From: Pisaster brevispinus
Taxonomy: Eukaryota; Echinodermata; Asteroidea; Forcipulatida; Asteriidae
DNA length: 64,000 nucleotides
Assembly (NCBI GenBank): GCA_023634235.1
Contig: JAMKCF010000144.1
Coordinates: 50,035-114,034 of the forward strand
Direction of reading: 5' to 3'
In this document: positions 1 to 12,491 of the stretch, piece by piece
Numbering within the stretch: the stretch's first letter is position 1
Layout of the letters: each line of letters opens with the position of its first letter
Position numbers and translations under genes: made by a program
Notes under the pieces: model-generated
Told to the model about the DNA's origin: nothing
The model's input: the letters and a program-made list of their open reading frames with translations, nothing else
Databases searched by the model: none

Positions 1-2400
1 GAAAAAAGAAAAGAAAAACAAACTTTTTAGATATTTATATATATGATTGTATAAAGGCGGTCGTGATTGGAAACTTCCCTTAAAATATTTGTGATGCCTA
101 AAATGCTATAGTTTTCGAGAATTTGTTTTCCCGATCTTGCCAGATGTTCTAAAAGAGTGAAAACGGGATTGTTAAACGGGAAACCTTTTTTTTTTCACAG
201 GTTGGCTATTGTATGTGTATGTTGGCAATCACCAGCATTGTCCATGTACTGTAATTACTGCATCATTCTCAATTTAGTAATTGAAGCTTCTTTTCCTCTG
301 CGTTTCTTAGTAAAGGTGTACGAGTTGACACCAAAAAACAACAATGAAAAGGTCTCAGGAAATTGTGCTTTATTTTATTGCGTCTTTAAACGTGAGCCTG
401 CATCGTAGGGTAATGTTAAATATTTCCTGACTTAAGTAGGGCCGTGGTAAAATTGAACTCTCACTGAATGTAGTTCTTTTGCTTAGCGATATGTAACTGC
501 TAAATTCTGTTTTCCAATAAACGTGAGCACGCATCCATTTGTAGGTTTTTGTACAGAGGTCTTTAAGGGTTGGGGGTTTGAAATTTTGCTGCGAGACACT
601 TTCATAATTAAGTGCAACCCGCCTCCAAAATGACGTTGGCTCTTATCAAAAAAATTTAAAAGGAAGGAATGAAAAAAAGAAAGAAGAGTTTATCGGGTAA
701 ACGCCTACTTGATCGACACACTCTTTAAAAAAATTTCGACGAAAAAGCATTAAAATATTAATATAAATAGACAATTATACAATATAAATTTGTAACCTAC
801 ATAGTTTTTCAAGCTGCAAAACGCAAAGGGTAAACGCAATATTTTGCACTTGTTGTTGAAAAGTGTCAATCTTGTTCGAAAGGGCGTTTTGCGAAAAAAA
901 AGTAAGAATAATTTTTTTTCTAAGGCACATTTGGTTTATCGAAATATGTATGAAATATGTTTTATAAATATGCTAAAAGTACTGACGTTTTTCCCCCTAT
1001 TTTAATTATATTATAAGTGTTATTATCTTTAAAGTTAAATTTCCGTTCATACTTGTTTGAGTAATTTAATTTCCCTTATTCAAATTAATTAGCATATTAT
1101 ATATTTGCTTGCCCCGGGCACAACTCGTCAAGTCAAAACGGTGAATGAACAAATTAATTACTTTACACTTATTATACCTCAATAAGAACAAATAAATATT
1201 TGAGAATCGAATCTGGGACTACTTTTCTTTGGTACAATTTTTCCAGGCTGCTTGTGCGATGTGAGATTATTGAAAACTACAGCACACTATCGAGCAATGT
1301 CAAAAAAAAAAAAAAAATAAATAAATAAATAACAAATACAGTAAAATAACAAGCAAAAAACAAAAAGTGAAACCGAAAGTGTAATATTTTTAAATGATTT
1401 TGATTTGAACCGAAAAAGACAAAAGACAAACCATGTTGAAATTTTAACAACACCTGTACATTCCCAGAACAACTTTGCCAACAACAATACATTGCAATAG
1501 AACTTCGATGGTAATTTTCGTGGAATATCCTTTAAAAAAATCTAGCCGTGCTCGAGACCAATTGAACAACAAAAGGTACGGGAATTTATCAGCTAGACGT
1601 TGATATACCACCCCATAATTAACGCCACTTAAGCTACCATCGCAGCTAATTACGGTGGTTGAAGTGAGGCCTTGCTAAACACAATCGCCACCTAAGCCAT
1701 TATATATCGCGTGGGGGTGGGGAGTGCGTGTGAGAGTGTCTAACCGTTGACACCAATGGTTTTCAAATCATGTGTATCTGGATGGTCTGATGACAGATAT
1801 TGAGGATGCTGTCGATTCGGATTTGTGTGCACAACCAATGGAGACGTCGCTTGTATAAATGAAGTCTACACAACGGGAGAACAGAGAAAAGTCCTCGATT
1901 GACCATGCATGTTGAAAAGAATGGTTGTTTAAGCGTTACATACGATCTGCACTGACATTCTATTGTTTACATCTCTATAAAGACCTCTTTTGTTCTTTCA
2001 TGTGTCCCTGTAGATAACAATCCCCTTAGACTTTGTACACAAAACTCCTTGTGGATCATCCCAGTCTTTAGAATTCCATTATGGAGACTCTTTTGTTTTC
2101 CCTTTTCAGTTTTGTATTCGGTCTCCACAAGATAGCGAATATTATAAGAGGACAAAAGAGGCCCACTCAATGTACTACAGAAACTTGAAACACTAAGGGG
2201 ACCTGCACACGTCTACATGCACGTTTGTTAATCCCGTGAATCAAGCACGTCTGTGTTCTGCTATTGTTTGGACATGTTTTTTTTTGTTTTTTTGTTATTT
2301 TTTTTTCTTTTGCATTGTCCCCATTGGTTGTGTACACAAAAGTGAAGCGAGCACGTCCTCGACAAACACCCGGATCACTCGGTTTCAACAGGTAGACACG
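1..2400. other. AT-rich intergenic or intronic stretch, no supported gene
   Basis: I see no convincing gene here. The open frames are short, AT-rich and without recognisable domains or a matching splice structure. Poly-A and poly-T tracts occur near 1300-1320 and 2278-2310. A run with TATA-like sequence beside a G-rich stretch (about 1690-1735) was noted, but nothing downstream supports a promoter. Confidence 0.6.
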
Positions 2401-2413
2401 CTCACGCACACAC

Positions 2414-2701
2414 CTCTGTGTTGCATACACTGTGTGGACACTCCTTTATTCTGTGCACTTAACAACAAACTAATTCTTCAACACTGTAACAAAACACTGT
2501 GTGGACATGTGTTAGTCGACATAGTGTTTCAAGTCCCAACACTATGCGGACTTCTGTCGTTCTCAGGTCTGCACTTTGTACAGACCGCCTCAACAGGTTT
2601 GTTTTCTTCTTGTTTCTAAAGTGCTGAAGAATGTTTATGTATCCCCCCCCCCCGTAAGTGCATATGGAAAAAAAAATCCACAAAGTGTATGCAACACAGA
2701 G
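2414..2701. repeat. Foldback (inverted-repeat) element, copy related to 18531-18640
   Basis: A 25-base arm at 2414-2438 (CTCTGTGTTGCATACACTG...) matches the reverse complement of 2677-2701 with one mismatch, enclosing about 240 bases. Inside it, a segment containing CACTGTGTGGAC and GTGTTTCAAGTCCC recurs near 18550-18592. Two related copies plus terminal inversion suggest a small non-autonomous DNA element. No transposase is visible and target-site duplications are not clear. Confidence 0.5.
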
Positions 2702-3019
2702 CTGCGTAATGAATTGGCACGGCAATTATGTGAGTGTTAAAAAACCACCCTCCACTCGGTTATGGAAGAGACGTCACCAAATATTTATTAAGCTCCAAGG
2801 GTTGGTTACCTCTGAATGATTTAGGCTAGATGACTACATTAAATTGTAATTCTAAAAGCTTCTGGAAGTTCCAGTGAAAGGCAAACTTGAAATTGCCGAT
2901 GTCTTTCTAAAAACAACACACACACAATGTGTTTTGTTATTTCCATTGGGTGAAATTTTATTCGCGTGAATGTGTAACGCGTTATTAGGTTTTCACTTGC
3001 CGAGTTCGCTTGCTCTAAT

Positions 3020-3985
3020 TCTGTCTGACCAAATTAACGTTTAACCTTATCTTTTCTGACTCAGTTTCCTTTTCAGTCCCAATTTGTCTGACCCGGTTTT
3101 TAATCAGTCCGATTTTGTCTGAACCAATTGACCCATATACTTATTTAAGCCCTATTTTGTCTGACCAAATGTTGTAGTATAACCTAGTTTCTAACCCATT
3201 CTGATTATCTCTAACCCAGTTTCTAAAAAACTCGGATTATCTCTGACCCTATTTCTAAAAACCTCGGATTATCCATGACCAAATTTCTAACACAATCGGA
3301 CTATCTTTGATCCAGTTTGTAACGCACTCTGGTTTACTTTGACCAAATTGACACTTTGATTATCTTTGACCCATTTTCTAAGACACTCTTATTATCTTTG
3401 ATCCAGTTTGTAACGCACTCTGGTTTACTTTGACCAAATTGACACTTTGATTATCTTTGACCCATTTTCTAAGACACTCTTATTATCTTTGACCCAGTTT
3501 CCAGGACACACGGTAAACCTCTGACCAAGTTTCAATGACACTCAGATTATCTCTGACCCAGTTTTAAGGGCACTCTAAGACACTTGGAATATCTATGACT
3601 CTTTTTCTAAGACACTACGATTATCTCCGACCCAGTTTCAAGGACACTCTGACTAACTCTGACCCAGTTTAAAGTACAATTTTGATTATCTCTGAGCCAA
3701 GTTCTAAGACACACGTATTATCTGTGACCCAGTTTCTAGGGAACTTTATGGCACTCGGATTACCTCTGACCCACTTTCTAAGACACTCGTGTTACCTTTG
3801 ACCCAGTTTCTGAGACACTTTGATTGTCTCTGACTCAAATTCAAGGACACTCAACTTACATTGACCCAGTTTCAAGGCAACTCTTAGTGCTCGGAATATT
3901 TCTTATCCAGTTTATATGACACTCTTGTTATCGCTGACCCAGTTTCTAAGACACTTTGTCTATCTCCGACCCAATTTAGTGTGTT
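3020..3985. repeat. Degenerate 32-bp minisatellite (TCTGACCCAGTTTCTAAGAC type)
   Basis: About a kilobase is built from a diverged unit whose clearest copies are 32 bases long, for example three successive units between about 3200 and 3300 that each begin ATTATC and end CTCGG or TCGG. Unit spacing becomes irregular later. A perfect 91-base direct repeat lies inside (3302-3392 and 3393-3483), so part of the array expanded more recently as a multi-unit block. No open reading frame spans the array. Confidence 0.8.
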
Positions 3986-5979
3986 ATCATCCATCTTACC
4001 AGAGTTCTTTCAGTAACTTGAATCCTTCGGTCCTTCCATCTTAGTTAGTCTGACTCTTTAATCTAGGTTAATCTGACCCAGCTTAACTATAGTTCCTTTA
4101 TCTAACAATACCATTTTACACATTGAAAGTAACTCAATTAGTCCAAACAGTCTGAACCATTCCATTCATTTATGACCTTAGAGATTGACCCAGTTAACAA
4201 CACAATCAAGTTTTGAGTCAGACTCTTGTTTTCCTCGATGAACAGAACCAACAAGTTGGAACGTTGAGCAAACTGGTTCTCCTTAAAACCGTACATAAAT
4301 GACCGAGAAAGCGATCAATCTGACGTATAATTCTAAATAAAAAGTCACACAATTCACCAGTTTCCGGTCGACCCGACCCAGGAATGGATCAGGTTCCACT
4401 GAACCCGGAATCTGGGTTGATTATCATCCGTGATTTCTTAGAGAGTATAAAACAAATGCACAAGTTCCTAATAATGTACGGTAACACAATGAATAATGAG
4501 TCAGTTTCACCACGGAGTCACTCAATGTGTATACCAGCAATTCTAACATTTAACAATTTGTCATTTTTCTCAATTGAGACTTGAATCTCAATCGTATCAA
4601 TCAAAAAGCGTTATTGAACTGTTCGTGCGTGGTAACTTTATCAACAAGCAAATCGCAAGAAGATTATTAGATACTTTATTCTTGGTACAGGTGCCTCCAA
4701 GTTCGGCAACGTAACATAAGCTAACTAAGCTCTTTCTCATAGTTTTGTCCCTGTTCTTTTCATTTTTAAGTAACAAACAAACGTGACCAATATCTCCTAG
4801 GAAAATCGGGTCATTGAAAAAAAGAAGAATATATTTTCAATTGTTTACATATTTGTTTACTAACGTTCTTAAATAAACAATGTATACACATCTCTGGTTT
4901 AATTTTCAGTTTTCGACCACATCAAAGATTTGCCGATGCTGGTACTGTACTTCTGAGTTTGACACTATGAACTTTCTATCTTGCATACTGTATCCATCCT
5001 CGTTTTAAACTACCTCTAATTAAAAGAATTGTATCTGACATTTATATATTTTTCATAAAACTTTGTGTTCTTGTCATCAGTTGTTTGAAACCAATTGTAT
5101 ACCACACCATTATATTTTGTTCCCTCAACTGTGAACTTAATGGCCCTTCGTAAGGCAGTTTCGAAATACTCGTTTTTAACTGACGAAAAGTGAACACACA
5201 CACACATTATTTATTTGTGTTTCTCTTCTTTTTGGACGACAGAACCCTGTACAACTCTTGTTTTCGACCAAAGGACCTGGTCAATAGACATTTCACGTAC
5301 ACTGTGTGTGTACATAGCTTATTTGTGTAATTATTTTCAAAAATAACCGACTCACATAGCAGTGCAAACATTAGGTTTACTGCAGAACATCGAAAACTGT
5401 TCATGCAATTCTTTTTCCAACTGTTAGAGTTTTCGTTCGTGTATCTGGGTCACATTTTTATTCAAACTCGAGCAAGCAAACCGACGTTAGACATCGGAAA
5501 GTAGTCCCGATTCAGCGCACAAAACAAATGGTTACAATTCAGTGACCTCCATGAGTTTCCAGCACTTGGCCCGTGTGTGCAGAGTCTACACAATTCTACA
5601 TCAATAAACATGTTTGTTGTCAAGTATTATGTTTGTTTTGCGAGTTGAATCAAGGAGGTTATTTTTTACCTTCCATTGTTGAAATGCTCGTTGACCCTTG
5701 ACCCTTGTGTTCAGATAGCTGGAATCAGTTTCGGTATATCCTAGTAACATACGGACTGCGATCGTAAAACACTGAAGTTTATGCTACAATTAAAGTACGG
5801 ACGGAGGTGGGGCATTTTTCACTTGAATAATTTAGCACTCAAGAAAAATACAAAGGTTTATTTATTTTCAAATGTTGTTTATTATTAGGAATACAATCAT
5901 TTTAATCTTCTATTAAAAACGAACTTAATTTTTTATTATTATTATTGTTAAGTTGTTTACGGGTTTTTTTGGGGGAAGA
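3986..5979. other. Intergenic stretch, no supported gene
   Basis: The left part (to about 4430) still carries words such as GACCCAG and CCCGGAA, probably decayed repeats related to the preceding minisatellite or to the similar GACCCGG-type sequence at 12250-12370 and 47880-48040. The remainder is AT-rich with short open frames that show no domain, signal peptide or splice logic. I see nothing else to annotate. Confidence 0.5.
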
Positions 5980-6165
5980 TTTTTGTTAATTCCAATCCTC
6001 TGGTTTTCAAGACACATAACATAAATTAATGGTTTATCATCGGTTATTAGAAGAGTACGTTAAATCTTGAGTCTCATAGTTTTCAAGAAACATATCATAA
6101 AGTGATGATACATCTTTAGTTTTTTTGGAAAAGTACATTCGTTCCCAATCGTCTGTATTTTAAGC
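5980..6165 (-). repeat. Two decayed copies of the 74-bp satellite family
   Basis: The plus strand reads TTCCAATCCTCTGGTTTTCAAG... and then, about 80 bases on, CATAGTTTTCAAGAAACATATCATAAAG. These are the reverse complement of the unit arrayed at 20715-21260, which contains ATGTTTCTTGAAAACTAGAGG and GATTGGAATGAATGTACTC. The copies are diverged but keep the order of the words. Confidence 0.55.
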
Positions 6166-6995
6166 AACACTATGATGCCTTCAACTGTAACAGTTTTTAA
6201 GGTAAATATGACAATGTTTTCATTGCGTTTGTTTTGATGCGTCTTCAATCATTTACACTTCGTATGAGCTTTAGCAACGGCAATTATTTCAAAATTGTAC
6301 TCAAAAAAATATTTTATGAAAAGCAGCTGAGCTATTTTGAAAACTTTATAATCACTGAATGGAATATTTTAAACACGAGTTTCGGGGTAACACCTAGATT
6401 TTCTGAAAACAGAGAGGTGCGCTTAAAATTGAAGTTAAGAGAGATTAAAGAATTAAAGGGGCTCTTTATTTGTTGAGTCTAGCCACTGATTCCTCCCACC
6501 AACGTCAACAATATTATTATTTTTGTGTGTACACAGTAGGCCAATAATTCGACATGGACGATTCTAATGCCGTCAAACAGAACGAATAAGCCATTATGGC
6601 GTCACCGGAAGATTAAAGGGAAGGTTGCATTTTGTTGTTAGGGGTGGTTATTTTATTTTTATTCTTTTATATAATCAGAGCAAGATTGTCATATTTTCTG
6701 TTAAGCTGTGAGATTCTTAGTTTGAAAGCAGCGAGCGCGTGACGTAAAATAAAAAGTAAATTGCCAATATCATTGTGTGAGAAATTCATTTCAATTGAAT
6801 AAATAAGTAAACAAAAAATAGTATCATGAAAATGAAAACAAACACGAATGCAGGTGGTTTCCATTGCGTTTACAATCCGGACAACTTTTAGTCACGGTAT
6901 TCAAGAAATCGAAATCACTACAGCAGTTGGGTAGAAATGTTATGTCAATTTGAATCACTTTTGCTAGAAATAAAAAGTCGTATATCCCCTTATAA

Positions 6996-7225
6996 GGTGA
7001 TCCGTCTGTTGCCGCTTCCCAGGTTGTTTTATAAAGCTAGGGTGTGATCCCTGGCTTATACGGCAGTTACATGTTGAGTGGCTTCCGATTGGAAACTCCG
7101 AGCAAAGATATTGAGAAAAGGGACACCACCAACTTTAGGGCTATACAGCTCAGCTGGTAGAGCGCCGACATGTTAGGCCGGAGGTCGCAGGTTCAAATAC
7201 CGCTCCAGTAAATTTGTCTTTAATT
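6996..7225 (+). mobile_element. tRNA-related SINE, head module followed by tRNA-like region
   Basis: The 3' part (7139-7210) has a pol III A-box-like sequence (CAGCTCAGCTGGTAGAGCGC) and a B-box-like sequence (GGTTCAAATAC), but the stems pair poorly, so this is a tRNA-derived repeat and not a working tRNA gene. Upstream lies a module with TTGCCGCTTCCCAGGTTGT and AAAGCTAGGGTGTGATCCCT. The same two-part arrangement occurs on the minus strand at 40120-40350, and the tRNA-like part plus its flank recurs at 26683-26850. Having the conserved module on the 5' side of the tRNA-like part is unusual for a SINE. Confidence 0.65.
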
Positions 7226-9001
7226 TAAATTTAAATCCACAATTAAATTTGGTTATAATTTTCTTCATATGCATATTTAATTTTCATTATTTATTATTAT
7301 AATATTATATTTAAAATCCTTCTCATTTTGAGAGTTCTCAATTGACGTTTTAAAGCTGGTCAGGGCATAAAACAAGCTGGTGCCAAGTATTTTATAAAAC
7401 ACATCGTACCTTTGTACCGACGTACCACAGGGACTCAGACCAACATGGCTGCCCGGTTGTTATTCATTGCATACCGAGTGTGGTTCGTGGCGAATGTGAT
7501 TTGATAACCCGTGGATTCAGTTACATGCGAAGCAAAAAAAAAAATACAAAATACAAAATAGAAATAAAAAAAGTATGTAGTTACTCATGCATTAAACTAT
7601 TAACACAGTCATCATTTTAATGGTTTTAAAAGCTGTGGAAATCTCATCCCATGTTGGTAATTAATTGATCTTGATTGACAGAAGATAATCACCGGGACAA
7701 CTCTTCGACAAACACGGCCGGCCCGAAGCGGTCTAGTCACGCTAAAACCACACCGGGCAAAAATTCAACCACGTCGCCCGTATAAAAAAAAAGAAGACCA
7801 AGAGCATCCCCACCCTCAAGGTCATTGCCGTGTGATTAATAAAAACCCCCATTACGCAAATGAAACCGTCCATTAAACTTCGGACTCGAGATACCGCGTG
7901 GCTGGATGGGAATCGAAAATGGTGAAGGACCAGTCGAGCGTAAACTGAACACATCACCGCGTCGTACACATACAACCCATGCACGGGCGCTCTTAACTAC
8001 GCGGACGCAGCCGTCACGAGTCAGTCCTTTCAATGTAATCGATGCAGTGTGACTTAGTCCGTACATTCGACTAGTGGTGGTTCGCAAGACAAGGTGGTTT
8101 TATAAAAATTCTCTGAAGTGCCTTTTTACAGACAATTCGGTTTTGGAGTGAGATACGTGGACCAAACAGGTCGGACGAAGTGACTTTTTTTTTTAACTGG
8201 TAAGTGTTTCATTTGTTTGTTTTGATCTTCGAAATGTAATAGTTTGTTGCTCGCGTCGTTGAAACCCTAGCCCTTTATATCTGTTTGTCAACTTAACGCT
8301 AGTTTTGTTTTCATTCAGTAGGGAACTATTTCCAGACTGTATTATTATTTTCTGGTTTGTTGGGCTTGAACGTCTTCAAATTTCCCCCAGTCTTCAGCGA
8401 CGGTCCACTGTGAATAATGGCATCACTGACATACCATAGAAATAATCGGGCATGTGGTAAAGTTCGTCATTTGTCAGCTATTTCGGCTACCGTCTTGCTC
8501 TTGACTCGCATTATTGCATTACTGTTCGTGGCATAGCTGTAAAATAGTTCACCGATGCTACTCTGTTCTTACCAATTTGTTTTTGAAATGCGTACTTAAA
8601 TCTGTTCCTTCCCAAAGTAATGTAAGAAGAAAATATACTGATGACCACTACTGTATGTGTCATTAATGTCTAGTATGTTTGTGTGTGTACACTTTTTAAG
8701 TATTTTGTCTTATGTTGATTCGTGGGTTTTATTTTTATTATATATAATTTTTAATCTGCAGTTTTTGGTCACCCTTCACATACCTGCGCAATACTTTAAG
8801 ACCTTTATTGGAGTGGTGTTCGTTTTCCAAATGAACACTTGGTGTTTTGAAACTTGTACGATTTTCTGCATTAAAAAAAACTTGCTGCATCTTGACTTGC
8901 CGTTTTATCTACTCGTCACTTGATTCAATGTAATTGACACGAAATAAATAAGCACAAAAAACCCAAATGTTTTCTGACAATCGTCTCGCAACTCGAACAG
9001 A
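7226..9001. other. Intergenic stretch with a CpG-richer island at 7680-8200
   Basis: Most of this is AT-rich and empty. Between about 7680 and 8200 CpG dinucleotides become frequent, a TATA-box-like CGTATAAAA lies at 7779-7787, and a good splice donor (CTG|GTAAGTG) lies near 8201. This could be the promoter and first non-coding exon of a plus-strand gene, but I cannot find the next exon, so it stays a weak candidate. The frames open on the minus strand here have no recognisable content. Confidence 0.25.
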
Positions 9002-9293
9002 TCTTAAGGCCGTGTCACAAGTGAGGGGTACAACAAAAATTGTCGTTTTACCCAAAGTCGGTCAAAAATTTGTAGCCAGCAGTTTAACACAGCAACATTT
9101 TACACTTCTTTTTAAGAGTGCACACGGCAATTTGTACAGGCAACGCAGAGGCAGCCAACTGCAGGAGTACAACATACATTTTGCTATTGGTAATTTTTTA
9201 GGAATTTTACTTGTGAATGTTTTGTCTTCATGGAGATTGCCTGGAACTGGTCGCCTGTAAATTGCCCTGTGTGGCACGGCCCTTACATTTCAA
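9002..9293. mobile_element. MITE with GGCCGTGTCACA-type ends
   Basis: The left end reads TTAAGGCCGTGTCACAAG and the right end reads CTGTGTGGCACGGCCCTTA, which are inverted copies of each other over about 14 bases with few mismatches. The interior contains no transposase. Part of it (9015-9110) is shared with 61110-61440. That copy carries an extra insert which this one lacks. The flanking TTA or TTAA could be a target duplication, but this is not certain. Confidence 0.65.
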
Positions 9294-9904
9294 AACAAAA
9301 TATAATTTCAACTGCATTAATATTTCCCCTCTTATAACCAGCACTGAATTATGAACCCCTCCACCAGCTTAAAAATATATATTTAAAAACAGTTAACAAA
9401 CCACTGATTGTTTTACAACGCAAAATGACCGATGTCATCAAATATTGTTAAGTTTAGAATAAATATAAATAATACAAATGTATATCTGAACCAAGAGTAG
9501 CCTAGTGTGTGTACTTTTAAAAACCATCTGAAATTTAAATAACACGCGCTGCTGTCTGCAATACCCAATAAATAAATGATTATTGTTAAAAATGTCAGTA
9601 TAAAATATCAATAGAGAAGCTAGTCATGTAGCTTCTGTCGGTGGAGTAATGCTTTGTTCCTTTGTATTCTCTACTTCGGTTTTCAACGAACAATTTATCT
9701 CTTTTATTTTCTCAATATTTCCTTCGCGTTTACTTTCTCTGTTTTATTGTCAATTTATTGTTCTCCCGTTTTAAGCATTTTCATTATATAACATAGCGCT
9801 CATTCGTAGATCCAGCCACTTTACAAAACAATTGCATGTACAAAGGCAACAAACGAAACCAAAACGAAACAACAAAATATTCGATTCTGCAAAAAGATGA
9901 GTTT
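9294..9904. other. Intergenic stretch, no supported gene
   Basis: AT-rich sequence with short open frames only. I see no repeat boundaries, RNA gene or coding signal. Confidence 0.5.
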
Positions 9905-10201
9905 CTAACTCTTTATTTTGTTAAAGATGATCAGAGATGTTTTTCCTACAATTTGTTTGGGAAGAGCGTTCCACAACCGTAGCCCTGCAGAATAGAAGGA
10001 ATTGGCACCAAAAGATCGGCGAGTTTTGGGGACATGTAGCCTGGTGTGATCAGTATGGGATCTTATAAAGGGCATGATCATAGCGTTTAAAGCAAAGTCC
10101 CCAGACAGATAATATTGTAGAGCCATCATGCTAGCACATTGATATATTACGAGAACAAGTAACTTGTAGTTAGTGCGTTGATTAACCGTTAACCAATGTA
10201 G
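9905..10201 (-). pseudogene. 5'-truncated non-LTR retrotransposon (LINE) reverse transcriptase tail
   Basis: Read on the minus strand, this encodes the C-terminal tail typical of CR1/L2/jockey-like LINE polyproteins. It starts LHWLTVNQRTNYKLL (family pattern LHWLPV.QRI.YKLL). It continues with a thumb-region stretch around YQCASMMALQYYLSG, then DHTRLHVPKTRRSFG and SAGLRLWNALPKQI, and closes with a stop. The catalytic palm motifs and the endonuclease are missing, so this is a dead 5'-truncated copy, as is usual for LINEs. The open frame continues upstream to 10288, but those residues come from a different repeat (10202-10290), so the frame as a whole is a chance chimera. The clade assignment is from pattern memory and is uncertain. 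Confidence 0.85.
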
Positions 10202-10290
10202 CCTAAGGCCGATTTCACAAAGAGCTAAGATTGATCTTAACTGTGTATCAGTCTTAATTGCTAAGCAAAGTGTGATGTCATAATACAAGC
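10202..10290. repeat. Dispersed repeat ending in GGCCGATTTCACAAAG
   Basis: This segment, which contains ACTGTGTATCAGTCTTAATT and GCTAAGCAAAGTGTGATGTCA, is the reverse complement of the 70-bp unit that is tandemly duplicated at 41786-41925. It abuts the LINE tail exactly where the LINE-like protein pattern stops, so it marks either an insertion or a target junction. Confidence 0.7.
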
Positions 10291-12490
10291 CACTTTTGGT
10301 GATATCGACAACTCATCCTTGCTCTATGGTTGAACTGACAAGCTCGAGTTTCCCGGTTGATTTAGAGTCCTTATCCGATATAAAAACAAACCAGCTTCAA
10401 ATTACCGGGCTAAACTTTGTTGAGACTGACCCCGAAGAAATGCATTTGGTCGCTAAAAAGAATATCTACTGAGTTAAACAGGATTTAATCTTGTGTACAA
10501 ACAGATTGCATCAAAGTAAAATTGTTTATAAGATTAAGAAGCCTGAATCTGATAGCAATCGGTCAAACTTTTAGCAGTCGTGTTATTCGGGACGATTAGG
10601 GGAAAAAAACACATTTGACTAAATAAAGAAAACAAATAGTAGTCTCACACTTAGCTAAAACAGGTTCGTCGGTTAAAGGCAAAGTTGAACTGTTCGATTG
10701 TTTTAAACATATATAAGTGTAGATAAATACAATAAAACTCATCTGGTGAAAATTTCATTTCAAAAGGTGATAGCGTTTTTTGAGATATCACAGAAATTTT
10801 GTGGAGGGGTTATATCCACACAGGACGATTAATCCGTAATTGGAATACACAATCTGAGAAATGGTTCATACAAATACGTTTCTGAGATTGAAATGCAATT
10901 TTGAATCCCTCTCAAAATATTACAAACTATCAAACGATTCAGTGCTTCTTACCAAGTAAGTTTTTTTATAATCGTAATTTTTTTGGGCAATTACCAAAGG
11001 TATACCCCGCCCTTGAAGATGTCGCTGTTAAAATGTAGAATATCGCGGAGGATTCGATTCCGACTGAGGATCGCGTGAATGTCTGTCCTTAATCCGGAAG
11101 CACGACGTCTTCATTTTCGCAGAGATCGAAAATAGGTAACCTTATTTTGTTTATCTGAAGTCCCCCATTCGTTAAGCACAGAATGAAACGAAGATTTATT
11201 TTCTTTCGTTTCAAATTCAGCATGCATTGAACTATGTTTTCATTCAAATTAAGAACTTAAAGATATTGACATCGGTCAGTTGGATTGAGCGGGATGTTTG
11301 TTGTCCACGACCTGAGAATTTCGGTAAAACTGTAGAAAAAGAACAAGGAGAGAAAATAAATCTACCATTTTAACAAGTAATTTTTGTTTTCGTGAAAATT
11401 GAACTATAGGCCTATTGACGAAAAAGTTATCGATGATATTTATTGAGAAGATTGTTTAAAAAAATTGTAACTTTTTAAAGAGATATACAAAATTAAGAAA
11501 ATAGTGTTAGAGAAAAGAAAGCAAATAACAACAACAAAAAAGAAAAACAATAAATTGGGAGTGACATCTCAAAAGAAGGAGTTACTGTCCACAACTGTTT
11601 ACAAATAGTGCATCGCGAAAATCGATACTTGCACAAAATGAAACAATTAGGCAATTACCCCAGATATGACAAAAAGTGGAACAATATATCTTAACTCATT
11701 GTCTGAAATTAGAACCGAAGTTGTTGTCACTGTATCGTCTCTTCGTATGATCGTGCCCCAAGCAATGTTCCTGTTTTATGAAACTCTACTTCATTTGTCT
11801 AAAATAATGATACGGACTGGTTTTTATTTTGCCCATGGACACTTTTAATCTGAAAGCGAGCAGGTTCTCCGACAGTTTCTAGATTATTAGATTCAATCGA
11901 GGAACTTGCACTTGACCGAGTCTGATGAGTTTAATTAAATTAAAATTAAATTAAATTGAAATTCTCATTCTGATCAATTCTTGTGAAGTGTGATGTTTTT
12001 TTTTATTTTTTTTTTTTTTTTTGTCTTTTTGTCTTTCGTTTTATTATGAGCCAGTTTTCCGTTCTCCTGACTCTAATGGAACAAATGTAGGCGCACAATG
12101 AGTGTAAAACGCCACTGTTAAGGGTTCCTCCACACCTAGGTGTACAAGTTGACACTGAACTTGATCTGTGTTTCCATTACATCCATTTCAAACAGAATGC
12201 GCATAGTTCGTTTTTGTTTACTCCAAAGACTCCCGGATATGAGTTGATCGTCGGATCACGGGTCCCAAGGGGCCCAACCCGGAAACTAGTTAAAAAACAG
12301 AGTCACACTGTCCTAGAAATAGTTCAGGCACACTGTGACCCAGAACTAGGTCAATTCTGACCCGGAAGTATTTATAGTGTTTCCGTGAAGTTTCCGAGCT
12401 CATATACTTTTTGAATTCACCTCTTCGTTGTTTGGTCAGTGGTATTTGACGACACAACAAAAAGGAAGAATACTTTGTAGAATTATCAAT
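10291..12490. other. Intergenic stretch, no supported gene
   Basis: Mostly AT-rich and featureless to me. A poly-T tract lies near 11998-12022. GACCCGG/AACCCGGAA-type words at about 12250-12370 resemble decayed dispersed repeats seen also at 4360-4430 and 47880-48040. No frame has recognisable protein content. Confidence 0.5.
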
Positions 12491-12491
12491 T

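Noticed and set aside
7139..7210. tRNA gene
   Set aside because: A and B boxes are visible, but the acceptor and T stems pair badly and the sequence belongs to a dispersed repeat family, so it is a SINE.
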